A DNA stretch of 64,000 nt, taken from Janthinobacterium sp. GW458P. Its GTDB lineage: Bacteria > Pseudomonadota > Gammaproteobacteria > Burkholderiales > Burkholderiaceae_D. Positions 43,091 through 50,437 of the stretch are shown in pieces. A program made the translations under genes and the position numbers. The notes beneath the pieces were generated by a model. The model made no database searches. It saw nothing but the letters and a program-made list of their open reading frames with translations, and was not told where the DNA came from. The stretch is taken from the NCBI RefSeq assembly GCF_002127585.1, contig NZ_NEGZ01000016.1, forward strand, positions 985-64,984, written 5' to 3'. How positions within the stretch are numbered: the stretch's first letter is position 1; every line of letters begins with the position of its first letter.

Positions 43091-44376
43091 GACGCTTCCT
43101 GTCTTCCCTGATCCTTGCCCCGGTCTTGGCGTTTGCCGCACCTGCTTCGGCTCCGGTTTCAATGAGCTTCGATGCTACGCCGCTGATAGCGTTTGGCGAA
43201 GCTATGTTCAAGGCGATCATGCACCGGGACTTTGTGGTATCTCCCGACGTTATCGGAATCGATAAACGAATTACGATCAAGGTAAAGAACATCGACCTCG
43301 CCGAGCTGCCACGCTTCGTTGAAGACCTGCTGCTTCGCGAAGGAATTGCGACGACGCTCAAGGGCGGTATCTACTACTTGTCGCTGAACCGTGAGAGCGG
43401 CCCTCAGAATGTCATTGCGAGCCAGCAGCTACCTGCGCACTCGGCTAGTCAGGCAATGAGCTTCACCAGCCCGCAAATCGCGCCGATTGGCATCGATGGT
43501 CACGTGTTGGAAAATGCCGTTGGTTTTCAAACCAGGAAGGAAGACGAAGAGTCGGAACTTTTTGCGCCAATTCACCGGACCAGCGAGTTTGTAGCCGCAG
43601 TCGTCTCCGCTGGTTTCGGCGCCAAGGCTGCCACCGTCGCTGGCGAATTGGTGGTGCTTACTGGCTCTAAAGCAGCTGTTTCCAAGATGCTTTCGTTGTG
43701 CCGCAGTCTCGACACGCACGCCAAGATGGTCGACGTCTCCGCATCGTGGATTGAAGTCACTAACAGCAGCGGCTCTGGCCGTGGCATTTCATTGGCGGCT
43801 TCCTTTCTGGGGGCCAAGCTGGGAGCCTCGCTCGGTACAACTAATTCGGGTTCGGCCATCAGTCTGAAGAACACACGCTTTGAGCTGGTGATCGATGCGC
43901 TGAATAGCGATACCCGTTTCAAACAGGTTACGAACAGCCGTCTTGTTGGCTATGACAGGACCAAGCTTAAATTGACGGTGGGTGACAAGACGGCCACTGT
44001 TTCCAGTAGTGGCAACGACAATGCAGGCAATCGGGTTCAAAACATCGTGTATACGCCGTCCGGGGTCATCATTGATGCCTTGCCTCGGGTATTGGGGAGC
44101 GGAGAGATTAGCCTGGACGTGGACGCGCAGATCAGTAGCTTTAAAGCAAATAGTAGCGGGCTTGTCGGGTCTCCGACACTTATCCTGCGCCAGTTGACCA
44201 CCACCGTAGGTCTCAAAGACGGTGACGTAATACTGTTGGGCGGCTTGCAGGATACTCAGTCGTCGGAATCGAAATCCGGGTTGAGTTTCCTACCTGCATC
44301 CTGGTCCGCTGGGTCGGACAGCAAGACTCAGACCGATCTAGTGCTCGTGGTATCGGCAAAGGTCTTAGAGGACTAA
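43087..44376 (+). CDS. Phage-encoded secretin (pIV-like)
   Basis: 429 residues with a signal peptide (cleavage near PASA). An STN/N0-like domain (FDATPLIAFGEAMFKAI, about 22-105) precedes a second N-domain (EFVAAVVSAGFGAKAATVAG). The secretin core contains FELVIDALNSDTRFKQVTNS and VGLKDGDVILLGGLQDT. It forms the outer-membrane exit pore for virions. Many inoviruses borrow a host secretin; this one carries its own. It is the last gene of the phage assembly operon. Confidence 0.9.
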   Translation: MRRFLSSLILAPVLAFAAPASAPVSMSFDATPLIAFGEAMFKAIMHRDFVVSPDVIGIDKRITIKVKNIDLAELPRFVEDLLLREGIATTLKGGIYYLSLNRESGPQNVIASQQLPAHSASQAMSFTSPQIAPIGIDGHVLENAVGFQTRKEDEESELFAPIHRTSEFVAAVVSAGFGAKAATVAGELVVLTGSKAAVSKMLSLCRSLDTHAKMVDVSASWIEVTNSSGSGRGISLAASFLGAKLGASLGTTNSGSAISLKNTRFELVIDALNSDTRFKQVTNSRLVGYDRTKLKLTVGDKTATVSSSGNDNAGNRVQNIVYTPSGVIIDALPRVLGSGEISLDVDAQISSFKANSSGLVGSPTLILRQLTTTVGLKDGDVILLGGLQDTQSSESKSGLSFLPASWSAGSDSKTQTDLVLVVSAKVLED

Positions 44377-44722
44377 GGTAAATTGTATTGCGATTTGCAC
44401 CAGCTGCAACAGGCTGATGAACGAACGTTTCATCGCCGTATGTTGTTGCGATTCCGGGATTATCATGGGATCGTTGTACGGGGTAATGGCTCAACTAAGT
44501 GAGTATGGCAACTCGGCTCAAACGCGACTGGCTCTCGGCTTCTGAGTGTTTATGCGTACATATTTTGGGCTTCGTCCGTCAGGAAAGTTTGAAGGCCTTG
44601 ACCGATTTTATCAACGAAAATTTATCGTGAAAAGCCGCTAATACCTAGCTGTCGCCACTGACGCCGAAGCGACCAAGGCTATGGGAAATCGTTGCCCCCT
44701 ATCAATGACCCGAGGAGAAATA
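44377..44722. other. Non-coding stretch after the secretin gene
   Basis: No convincing full gene. It holds a small hairpin (GATGAA...TTCATC near 44412-44430), a TCAACTAAGTG motif at 44491-44501 that recurs at 45565, the left 18-bp direct repeat, and a 23-codon minus-strand gene fragment (44550-44621). Confidence 0.6.
44550..44621 (-). pseudogene. Fragment of a gene 3' end (left copy)
   Basis: Twenty-three codons between stops read IFVDKIGQGLQ then TFLTDEAQNMYA and stop. The last ten residues parallel those of the fragment at 45028-45264. Too short to name on its own. Confidence 0.5.
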
Positions 44723-44950
44723 ATGAAAACATATGTTCGCCTGACTGATGCCGGTTTCGCCGCCCAGATGGAAGATGGGCGTTGCATCGAGCGCTTCGAT
44801 TTGTTTGACCTGGCTCATGAGCTACACGCTGCTGGTGTAAATGCTGATGATGTGTCTTGCGGCGATTGGCGCGAAGGCGAGCATGTTTTGATGTCAGGCC
44901 AGCAGGTCGCCTTGAAATTTGAGTTGCGCCGACTCGGGCTGCGCACATGA
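44723..44950 (+). CDS. Small protein of unknown function between the direct repeats
   Basis: 75 residues from ATG 44723, with an excellent ribosome site (GAGGAGA). It reads MKTYVRLTDAGFAAQMEDGR, then DLFDLAHELHAAGVNADDVS; acidic, soluble, no signal. Not recognised. It lies on the phage strand after the secretin gene and may be the last phage gene or cargo held between the 18-bp repeats. Confidence 0.7.
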   Translation: MKTYVRLTDAGFAAQMEDGRCIERFDLFDLAHELHAAGVNADDVSCGDWREGEHVLMSGQQVALKFELRRLGLRT

Positions 44951-45027
44951 TTCTATTCTTGGGTGTTGCAGCTGAAGTCGAGTTGTCCCTGAGCGTCAAA
45001 CCCGAGTGGCCCTAGTAATCTGAGTGT

Positions 45028-45264
45028 TTATGCGTATACCGTCTCAGCCTCATCGGTCATCTTAATCTTTAATTCGCGCGCGATGCGCGACACCGAAGCT
45101 CCTTCGATCAAGGTACGCAGCGCACCGCTGTGAGTTTGAAATCTTCGCCGTGCTGGCGATACGGACCGCGTTTGGCCTGGATGGGGAGTGGTTGAATTAT
45201 TGTGTCCATAAATAAATTTGTGGACACAATCAATTTGCATCCCAAACGCCATCATGGGCGGCAA
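45028..45264 (-). pseudogene. Recombinase C-terminal remnant (resolvase-type HTH)
   Basis: The minus-strand frame contains RSVSPARRRFQ, then LRTLIEGASVSRIARELKI, the usual DNA-binding helix-turn-helix at the C-terminus of serine resolvases/invertases. The final helix looks corrupted (KMTDEAETVYA where a ...STVYR-like end is expected). The catalytic domain is absent, so this is a remnant. An IS66 TnpA-type HTH is an alternative. Confidence 0.5.
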
Positions 45265-45744
45265 GGCCGTTCACGTACAGACGGCGCTGGGATTACCAGG
45301 AACTATATTCCAGACGAAAGGTTCTGTTTTCAGTACTGCGGAACTGAGCTACGATACCTCGCTTCTCTCTGCACTTACGAGATAGAAAGAGCGTCGTTGC
45401 AGCAGTGACGGGTACCTTATTTGCAAAACTCGGGGTAAAGGCGAGGAGACAAGAAAGCGCGCCAGCGGGCCGGTCTTTCGCTTTAGCGGCCTGATCCCCG
45501 TGAAGGGGATCACTTGATGTATCATGGCGCCCCTCCAGGGCGACAGCCGTTGTCTGGGGAATCGTCAACTAAGTGCCAACCGCATCAGAGAAAAGTTTGA
45601 CGCGGCGACTAGCTTTTATAGTGAGACTGAAGCGCCCCCACTTTTTGGGGGCAAATGGTCAACTTAGGGCATTCAACAGTTGATTTTGATGACGACGATT
45701 ACTAGTAATATACTCGGCACTGCGTTGTACAGTGCTGAGCAGTT
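45265..45744. other. Non-coding, hairpin-rich stretch before the RM genes
   Basis: No believable gene. Two perfect hairpins are present: TGATCCCC/GGGGATCA (45492-45512) and GCCCCC/GGGGGC (45634-45652). TCAACTAAGTG (45565-45575) and TCAACTTAGGG (45659-45669) echo the motif at 44491. It looks like debris from earlier insertions. Confidence 0.5.
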
Positions 45745-46221
45745 CTATGGTTTGACAAGACTGCCCAAAAAACCGCTCCATTCTTTCGCTACGCCTTCGA
45801 ACGAATCATGCACCCAAGTCGGAATTTCGCTAATCGCGGGAATCGGTATGTCCTTTAGAGTTCGATTGGCTTGACGACCGTAATTGAACCTGTATTTATT
45901 TGCGCGAATGCACATACAATAGTACAGTTTCTGCTCGAGTGACATCTCTAACTTAGGACGTAGAAAATATAGATCTCGGCCGGAGTAAAAAGGCTCTAAT
46001 TGCACAAACGTTTCGAGAACAGAGCCGCCTCCGGCTACAGTTAGCACACCTGCTTCGATAGGGGTGACATCGGAAATCACCTGAACTTTCCCTGTGACGC
46101 CATTATTCTTCGCAGAACGTCCAACAAAATTGATACCATTTGCGTCGCGAATTAACTTATTAAGTTCTAAGTTAACGCCGTATATAACATCAAAAAGCTC
46201 TGATATCGGAACGAGTTTCAT
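45745..46221 (-). CDS. Specificity (S) subunit-like protein, single target-recognition domain
   Basis: 158 residues, about half or less of a standard HsdS. It reads like one target-recognition domain: opening LVPISELFDVIYGVNLELNK, then GGSVLETFVQLEPFYSGRDL and the closing NYGRQANRTLKDIPIPA, the typical TRD end. It would supply DNA sequence recognition to the adjacent nuclease-methylase. Its start overlaps the stop of that gene by ATGA. Half-size S subunits that work as dimers are known; truncation is the alternative. Confidence 0.75.
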   Translation of the reverse strand: MKLVPISELFDVIYGVNLELNKLIRDANGINFVGRSAKNNGVTGKVQVISDVTPIEAGVLTVAGGGSVLETFVQLEPFYSGRDLYFLRPKLEMSLEQKLYYCMCIRANKYRFNYGRQANRTLKDIPIPAISEIPTWVHDSFEGVAKEWSGFLGSLVKP

Positions 46222-48176
46222 TCGTCCTCTCCCTCTATTTCTTCATCTGATTCTGCCGCTTCGTTTACCAAACGGCTCAAAAGGAATTTCTTTACTGTAC
46301 GCTCGAAGGAAGCCTTGCCTAGGTGAGCGTAATCTGTTTCAAGATATGCCTCAGCGCACCATTCATCGGATGCGGATACATGCTTTGTTACACTGGTTCC
46401 GACGATAACTTCACGGTTCCTGAACATGTCTACCCAGCTGTCTCTAATTAAAGGCCAGCGCTGGTCTGGGTCAATGCGACCTCGATGCCTAACTACTGAG
46501 TAGCCGTCGTCTTTCCAGTAGCCAAACCAAGTCTTCTTCTTGCTTGTAGCATGAGGGACATGGGCCGTAAATACCATGATGCACGTTATCGTGCCGACCG
46601 GATAAAATAGCAGGTCGGGCATAGACATTACCGCTTCGAGTGTATGATGTTTCAGTAATTCACCCTTGGCGGTATGAGGGGCTATTGCGCATGACATCGG
46701 CATAATTGCTACGCCAATACCATGTGGCCCTAGGCAGTCCAGCATATGTTTCGTAAAGTACAGCTCATGCAGGCTCGCGTCGCTTTGCGAAAACGGAGGA
46801 TTTAACATCCCCGCCGTCGCTGCATGTTTTTTTATTGCTTTGGTAATGGCAGTGTCAAAGCAGGAGCCTTGATAAAGATTTGCCTTCCCATCACCCCGAA
46901 GAATCATATTGCTAGCTGCAAGCGCGAACATATTCGGTTGCTGCTCGACACCTATTAAGCCATTTGCTTTAATGGTTGCTCTATCTACTTCGGTAATTGC
47001 ATCTCGAATCATGTGGTGCATAGCAGAAACAAGGAAGCCGCCAGTTCCCGCGCAGATATCTAGCACTTTGCTATTTTTGTCCACGTTCGCCAGCAGAGCG
47101 AATAACTCAGTAATATGACGTGGTGTTAAAACTATACCAAGTGCTTTTTTATCGCCACTGGTATATTTCAAGAATTCACCGTAGAACTGCCCTACGACAT
47201 CGAAATCGTGGTAAACACTGATGAAGGGCCAGACTCTTTCGTTTAATGCCTTCACCAATTCATGCAAAATTCCTTTTGGAAACTGGGAAGTCGCACGACC
47301 AAGCTCAGGGTGCACTGCAATACTTGAGTATGGCTGCACCATGTTGTCTTTTTTAGCTTCGGGTATATCCGCAGAACGAATTTCGTCTTTTATGACACGC
47401 ATCCATTCGCGTTGTAAGTTTTCCGGGCTGTGAGCGTGATAGCTTACTGAAAACGCTTTGTTACGAAGAGCTATGAGGGTGCCACTTACTAGCAACGGCT
47501 TCTCACTCTCGGTCAGTTTTGCGTGGTCGCGCATGAATGCATGAAGTTCACCAGCAAAGCTCATCAATTCACCAAAGCGCAGCTTTTGCACTTTGGGGTC
47601 AAAAGTTGCATGTTCGACATAATCTGACCATCCGATTATGTTATTGATACTTTTTCCGTCTTTTGTTACCAGTGGCGAAGGGCGCGGCGCACCCTTTGTA
47701 TGAAGATATGTCGATACCTTCATGCTACTTTTCGTCTCTCCGCTTACTGCCACGGCTATAACGTTAAATTCCTTGGATAAATGACGCGCGTAATGTAAAG
47801 CGCCATCGGCCGCGAAGCGTTGAATTCGTTTGACAGCGTCTACATCAGTTTCAGACAGGTCTATGCCTTCGATGAGTTCATCAATTCTCGAACTAGCGTG
47901 ATCTTTAACGTCGGCTTTGCATTCAAAAATAACAATAATATCCGGAGTAATGATATCGCTAATTATAAATTCAGGGGCGCCGATGCCACCCTTCCCTGAT
48001 TTGCTGGCCGCCTTGAGCAATTTTCGGACTGCATCGGAGTTGCTTTTCTGCTCCTCTACTGCGATGGTGCCTTCTTCATCATAGTAGTTTAGTGCCATTA
48101 ATGAATTGCGGACTAAGTTCTCGGTTTTCCTCTCATTTTTGGACTTCGAGAGTGGTTTTATTGTGGGAAGCGACAT
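46218..48176 (-). CDS. Fused restriction nuclease / N6-adenine methyltransferase
   Basis: 652 residues. An N-terminal PD-(D/E)xK nuclease motif is visible (Asp79 in TPD, then Glu85-Cys-Lys87 in IFECK). A central helical region leads to an N6-adenine methylase with motif I LDICAGTGGF (Asp373) and motif IV NPPF (Asn459). Combined with the separate S-like protein this matches type IIB/IIG (BcgI-like) systems rather than classical type I, and no HsdR-like helicase gene is present. The base composition is markedly AT-rich. No strong ribosome site precedes ATG 48176. Confidence 0.82.
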   Translation of the reverse strand: MSLPTIKPLSKSKNERKTENLVRNSLMALNYYDEEGTIAVEEQKSNSDAVRKLLKAASKSGKGGIGAPEFIISDIITPDIIVIFECKADVKDHASSRIDELIEGIDLSETDVDAVKRIQRFAADGALHYARHLSKEFNVIAVAVSGETKSSMKVSTYLHTKGAPRPSPLVTKDGKSINNIIGWSDYVEHATFDPKVQKLRFGELMSFAGELHAFMRDHAKLTESEKPLLVSGTLIALRNKAFSVSYHAHSPENLQREWMRVIKDEIRSADIPEAKKDNMVQPYSSIAVHPELGRATSQFPKGILHELVKALNERVWPFISVYHDFDVVGQFYGEFLKYTSGDKKALGIVLTPRHITELFALLANVDKNSKVLDICAGTGGFLVSAMHHMIRDAITEVDRATIKANGLIGVEQQPNMFALAASNMILRGDGKANLYQGSCFDTAITKAIKKHAATAGMLNPPFSQSDASLHELYFTKHMLDCLGPHGIGVAIMPMSCAIAPHTAKGELLKHHTLEAVMSMPDLLFYPVGTITCIMVFTAHVPHATSKKKTWFGYWKDDGYSVVRHRGRIDPDQRWPLIRDSWVDMFRNREVIVGTSVTKHVSASDEWCAEAYLETDYAHLGKASFERTVKKFLLSRLVNEAAESDEEIEGEDE

Positions 48177-48543
48177 GGATTTCTAGAGTGCTGGCGGCTT
48201 ACATGCGGATTGCTTGGCGCCAATTGTAACCGCGTAAGTATATAGCAGATAACTACGTCGTTAGCTAGGGGTAAAGCGCTGCCATGACCTCGGCGGCGAG
48301 GGTGTAGCACTTGCGTAGCACCTCCGTCGCGCTTATTCTCGGTATCATTGAGCAAGCTGGAGCTAGTCAGAATGCCCGGACATATGCCCTCCGATATCGT
48401 AGCCCGCGCAGTCGTCGGAAATTTGCATTGGGATTCCCGTGGCCGGCTTAAGAGTAGAAGAGGGCGGGATATCCCAGTGTTGCTCTTGGGGAAATATTTT
48501 AGGAGAGCCATGCTCGTCAGTTTTTGTATAGCCTTGGTGAAAG

Positions 48544-48563
48544 TGGGTACGTTAGTGAGTACA
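48544..48563. repeat. GTGGGTAC/GTGAGTAC pair at the island's right end
   Basis: Two octamers 12 bp apart, similar to the GTGGGTAC core of the repeats in front of the integrase. Candidate integrase arm-type sites on the attR side. Confidence 0.35.
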
Positions 48564-48664
48564 GAAGAGGATGGTGTGTATGTTTGTTAATTTAATCAAC
48601 CATATATGATCGAACTTTCTGTTCAACGTCTGATCCAGACCTGGCCCCATGCGGGGCTGCAACG

Positions 48665-48697
48665 AACCCTGCAAGTCATTGATTTGCAGGGTTTTTT
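48665..48697 (+). terminator. Strong orphan terminator
   Basis: AACCCTGCAA (48665-48674) pairs perfectly with TTGCAGGGTT (48684-48693) around a 9-nt loop, then TTTT. No plus-strand gene precedes it, so its original gene may have been displaced by the island. Confidence 0.85.
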
Positions 48698-48781
48698 ATT
48701 GCCCGTTTGTTTGATCCCATCGCCTTGCCATGCCGCGCGTTCCGGCCCGGCCGGTTGCGCCTGTCTTGCTTTTTCGCATAC

Positions 48782-48800
48782 AATGAGAATAATTCTCATT
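48782..48800 (+). promoter_or_regulatory. Fur box
   Basis: AATGAGAATAATTCTCATT is a near-perfect palindrome matching the ferric-uptake-regulator site pattern (GAGAAT/ATTCTC). It lies 51 bp before the fecI start, so iron-replete Fur should repress the locus. Confidence 0.88.
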
Positions 48801-48851
48801 TATATTGATGCGCCTGCCGTCCCGCTGGCCATCGACCACAGGAAGGGTATC

Positions 48852-49370
48852 GTGAGCACCGCCGAGTTAGCGCTTCAGCAGCAAGTGAGCAGTCTGTACA
48901 CCGACCACCATGGCTGGCTGCGGGGCTTGCTGCGCCGCAAGCTGGGCAATGCCATCGATGCGGCCGACCTGGCGCACGATGTGTACCTGCACCTGATGAA
49001 GACGGGGCGCGTGCCGCCGGCCGGGGAATCGCGCCGCCACCTGACGCAGATCGCCAACGGCATGGTCATCGACCTGTACCGCCGCCGCCAGATCGAGGCG
49101 GCCTACCTGGAAGTGCTGGCCCTGGCGCCCGAAGCGCTGGCGCCGTCCGGGGAAGAGCGCGCGCTGGTGCTCGAAGCGCTGGCGCACATCGACGCCGTGC
49201 TGCACCGGCTGCCTGCCAAGGCGCGCACGGCATTGCTGTTATGCAAGCTGGATGGCCTCAGCTACCGCGATATCGCCGCCGAATTGCAGGTGTCCGTCTC
49301 GTCCGTGGAAAAATACATCGCCGCCGGCCTGCTGGCCTGCTACCAGGCCCTGCACGGGCAGGACGCCTGA
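48852..49370 (+). CDS. fecI: FecI-like ECF sigma factor
   Basis: 172 residues from a GTG at 48852 with an AGGAAGG site. Region 2 is LYTDHHGWLRGLLRRKLGN, then DAADLAHDVYLHLM and IANGMVIDLYRRRQIE. Region 4 is VLHRLPAKARTALLLCKLDG then LSYRDIAAELQVSVSSVEKY. FecI-type sigma factors direct transcription of siderophore-receptor genes when signalled by FecR and a FecA-type receptor. All three partners are present here. A Fur box lies upstream. Confidence 0.93.
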   Translation: MSTAELALQQQVSSLYTDHHGWLRGLLRRKLGNAIDAADLAHDVYLHLMKTGRVPPAGESRRHLTQIANGMVIDLYRRRQIEAAYLEVLALAPEALAPSGEERALVLEALAHIDAVLHRLPAKARTALLLCKLDGLSYRDIAAELQVSVSSVEKYIAAGLLACYQALHGQDA

Positions 49371-49373
49371 GCC

Positions 49374-50342
49374 ATGGAAGTGGTGATTGCACCGGCCATC
49401 GTGCAGCAGGCGGCCCAGTGGATGGCGCGCCTGTGGTCCGACGACGCCAGCGATGAGGACCAGGCCGATTGCGCCCGCTGGCGCGCCGCCCATCCGCACC
49501 ACGATCTCGCCTGGCAGCGCCTGCAGGCGTTCGAAGGCAAGCTGCACAGCGTGCCGCGCGACGTGGCCCGCCATGCGCTGCGCGAACCGGCTCCCGCCGC
49601 CTACCTGAACCGCCGCCGCGCCCTGACACTGCTGACCGTGCTGCTGCCCGTGGGCGGCATGCTGTATGCGGCGCGCGGCACGGACGCCTGGCAAGTGGCC
49701 ACGGCTGGCCATAGCACAGCCACGGGCGAGGTCCGCGAGATTACCTTGCCTGATGGCACGCGCGTGATGCTGGCCTCGGCTTCCGCCGTCGACGTGCGCT
49801 TCGACGCCGGCGAGCGCCTGCTGGTCTTGCGGGCCGGCGAAATCCTCGTCACCACGGCCCACGATCCCGACCCGGCGCAGCGGCCGTTCCGCGTGCAGGG
49901 GCGCCACGGCACGGTGCGGGCCCTCGGCACGCGTTTTACCTTGCGGCAAGACGAATACACGTCGCGCGTGGACGTCTTCGAGGGCGCCGTCGAGATACGC
50001 CTCGCGCATGCGCCCGGCAACGCCGTGGGCGTCGCCACGGGCTACGGTGCCGTCTTCTCGGCCGACATCGTGCAGTCTGCCGCCCCCGTGCCGGCCAGCG
50101 CGGCGGCCTGGACGAAGGGCGTGCTGGTGGCCGACCACATGCGCCTCGATGAGCTGCTGGCCGAACTGGCCCGCTACCGGCCCGGCCTGCTGCGCTGCGA
50201 TCCGGCCGTGGCCGGCTTGAGCGTCAACGGGGTGTTTTCGCTGCGCGACACGGACCGCGCGCTGCACAACCTGGCGCTGGCCTTGCCGGTGCGGATCGTT
50301 GCGCGCACGCGCTTTTGGGTCACGGTGCAAGCGGCTGCCTGA
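49374..50342 (+). CDS. fecR: FecR-like transmembrane sigma regulator
   Basis: 322 residues. The cytoplasmic N-terminus (DUF4880-type: QAAQWMARLWSDDASDEDQA, then WRAAHPHHDLAWQRLQ) binds FecI. A membrane helix is at about 83-98. The periplasmic FecR domain contains VREITLPDGTRVMLASASAV and RVDVFEGAVEIR. The C-terminal secretin/TonB-like part (about 245-322) contacts the receptor's signalling domain. It begins 3 bp after the fecI stop. Confidence 0.93.
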   Translation: MEVVIAPAIVQQAAQWMARLWSDDASDEDQADCARWRAAHPHHDLAWQRLQAFEGKLHSVPRDVARHALREPAPAAYLNRRRALTLLTVLLPVGGMLYAARGTDAWQVATAGHSTATGEVREITLPDGTRVMLASASAVDVRFDAGERLLVLRAGEILVTTAHDPDPAQRPFRVQGRHGTVRALGTRFTLRQDEYTSRVDVFEGAVEIRLAHAPGNAVGVATGYGAVFSADIVQSAAPVPASAAAWTKGVLVADHMRLDELLAELARYRPGLLRCDPAVAGLSVNGVFSLRDTDRALHNLALALPVRIVARTRFWVTVQAAA

Positions 50343-50358
50343 CAATGTTGCGGGCCCG

Positions 50359-50398
50359 ATTGAGGGTTTTGTCATCTCGTTCGGGATATAGGGTGAGA
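50359..50398 (+). promoter_or_regulatory. Probable FecI-dependent promoter, copy 1
   Basis: A 40-bp module with ATTGAGGGTTTTG and, after 7 bp, CGTTCGGGATATAGGGTGAG. It sits 40 bp before the first ABC transporter gene. A module 36/40 identical by eye lies in front of the TonB receptor (57666-57705), and nowhere else did I see it. Confidence 0.75.
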
Positions 50399-50437
50399 GC
50401 CACTCTTTTCTTTTGACACCATGCCTGTCCTTTTTTC

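Larger units (their letters stand above)
44541..45036. repeat. 18-bp direct repeats bracketing a small gene
   Basis: TCTGAGTGTTTATGCGTA is identical at 44541-44558 and 45019-45036. On the minus strand both encode the end of a protein (YA-stop). The codons before it also match: LTDEAQNMYA at the left, MTDEAETVYA at the right. The repeats are thus two copies of one gene's 3' end, possibly an att duplication or debris from a rearrangement. Confidence 0.8.
33300..48600. mobile_element. Acquired island: integrated filamentous prophage plus restriction-modification cargo
   Basis: An integrase directly after ychF is followed by a complete inovirus gene set (to 44376), recombinase debris with direct repeats, and an AT-rich minus-strand restriction-modification pair. 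Backbone-like GC-rich sequence resumes by about 48640. Codon use and base composition inside are visibly more AT-rich than outside. The exact att sites were not found, so both ends are approximate. Whether the RM pair arrived with the phage or separately is unclear. Confidence 0.85.
48177..48781. other. Non-coding right flank of the island
   Basis: No gene is supported. It contains the GTGGGTAC/GTGAGTAC pair at 48544-48563, a small hairpin GCCCC/GGGGC near 48643-48656 and a strong terminator at 48665-48697. Composition shifts from AT-rich to backbone-like at about 48640. The island probably ends here. Confidence 0.6.

Noticed and set aside
33196-43796. GGCATTTCATTG shared by the ychF downstream region and the secretin gene as an att repeat
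   Set aside because: A 12-bp match inside a conserved coding sequence, not at an island end.
45202-45568. Two overlapping open frames of 68 and 91 codons on opposite strands
   Set aside because: No ribosome site, no recognisable protein features, and they lie in a debris zone with hairpins.
33344-48218. ATTGCTTGGC at 33344-33353 and 48209-48218 as an att core
   Set aside because: Only 10 bp, and the flanking bases do not match; likely by chance.
48158-48590. Open frames of 117 (minus) and 80 (plus) codons in the right flank
   Set aside because: Implausible compositions and no start signals; treated as non-coding.
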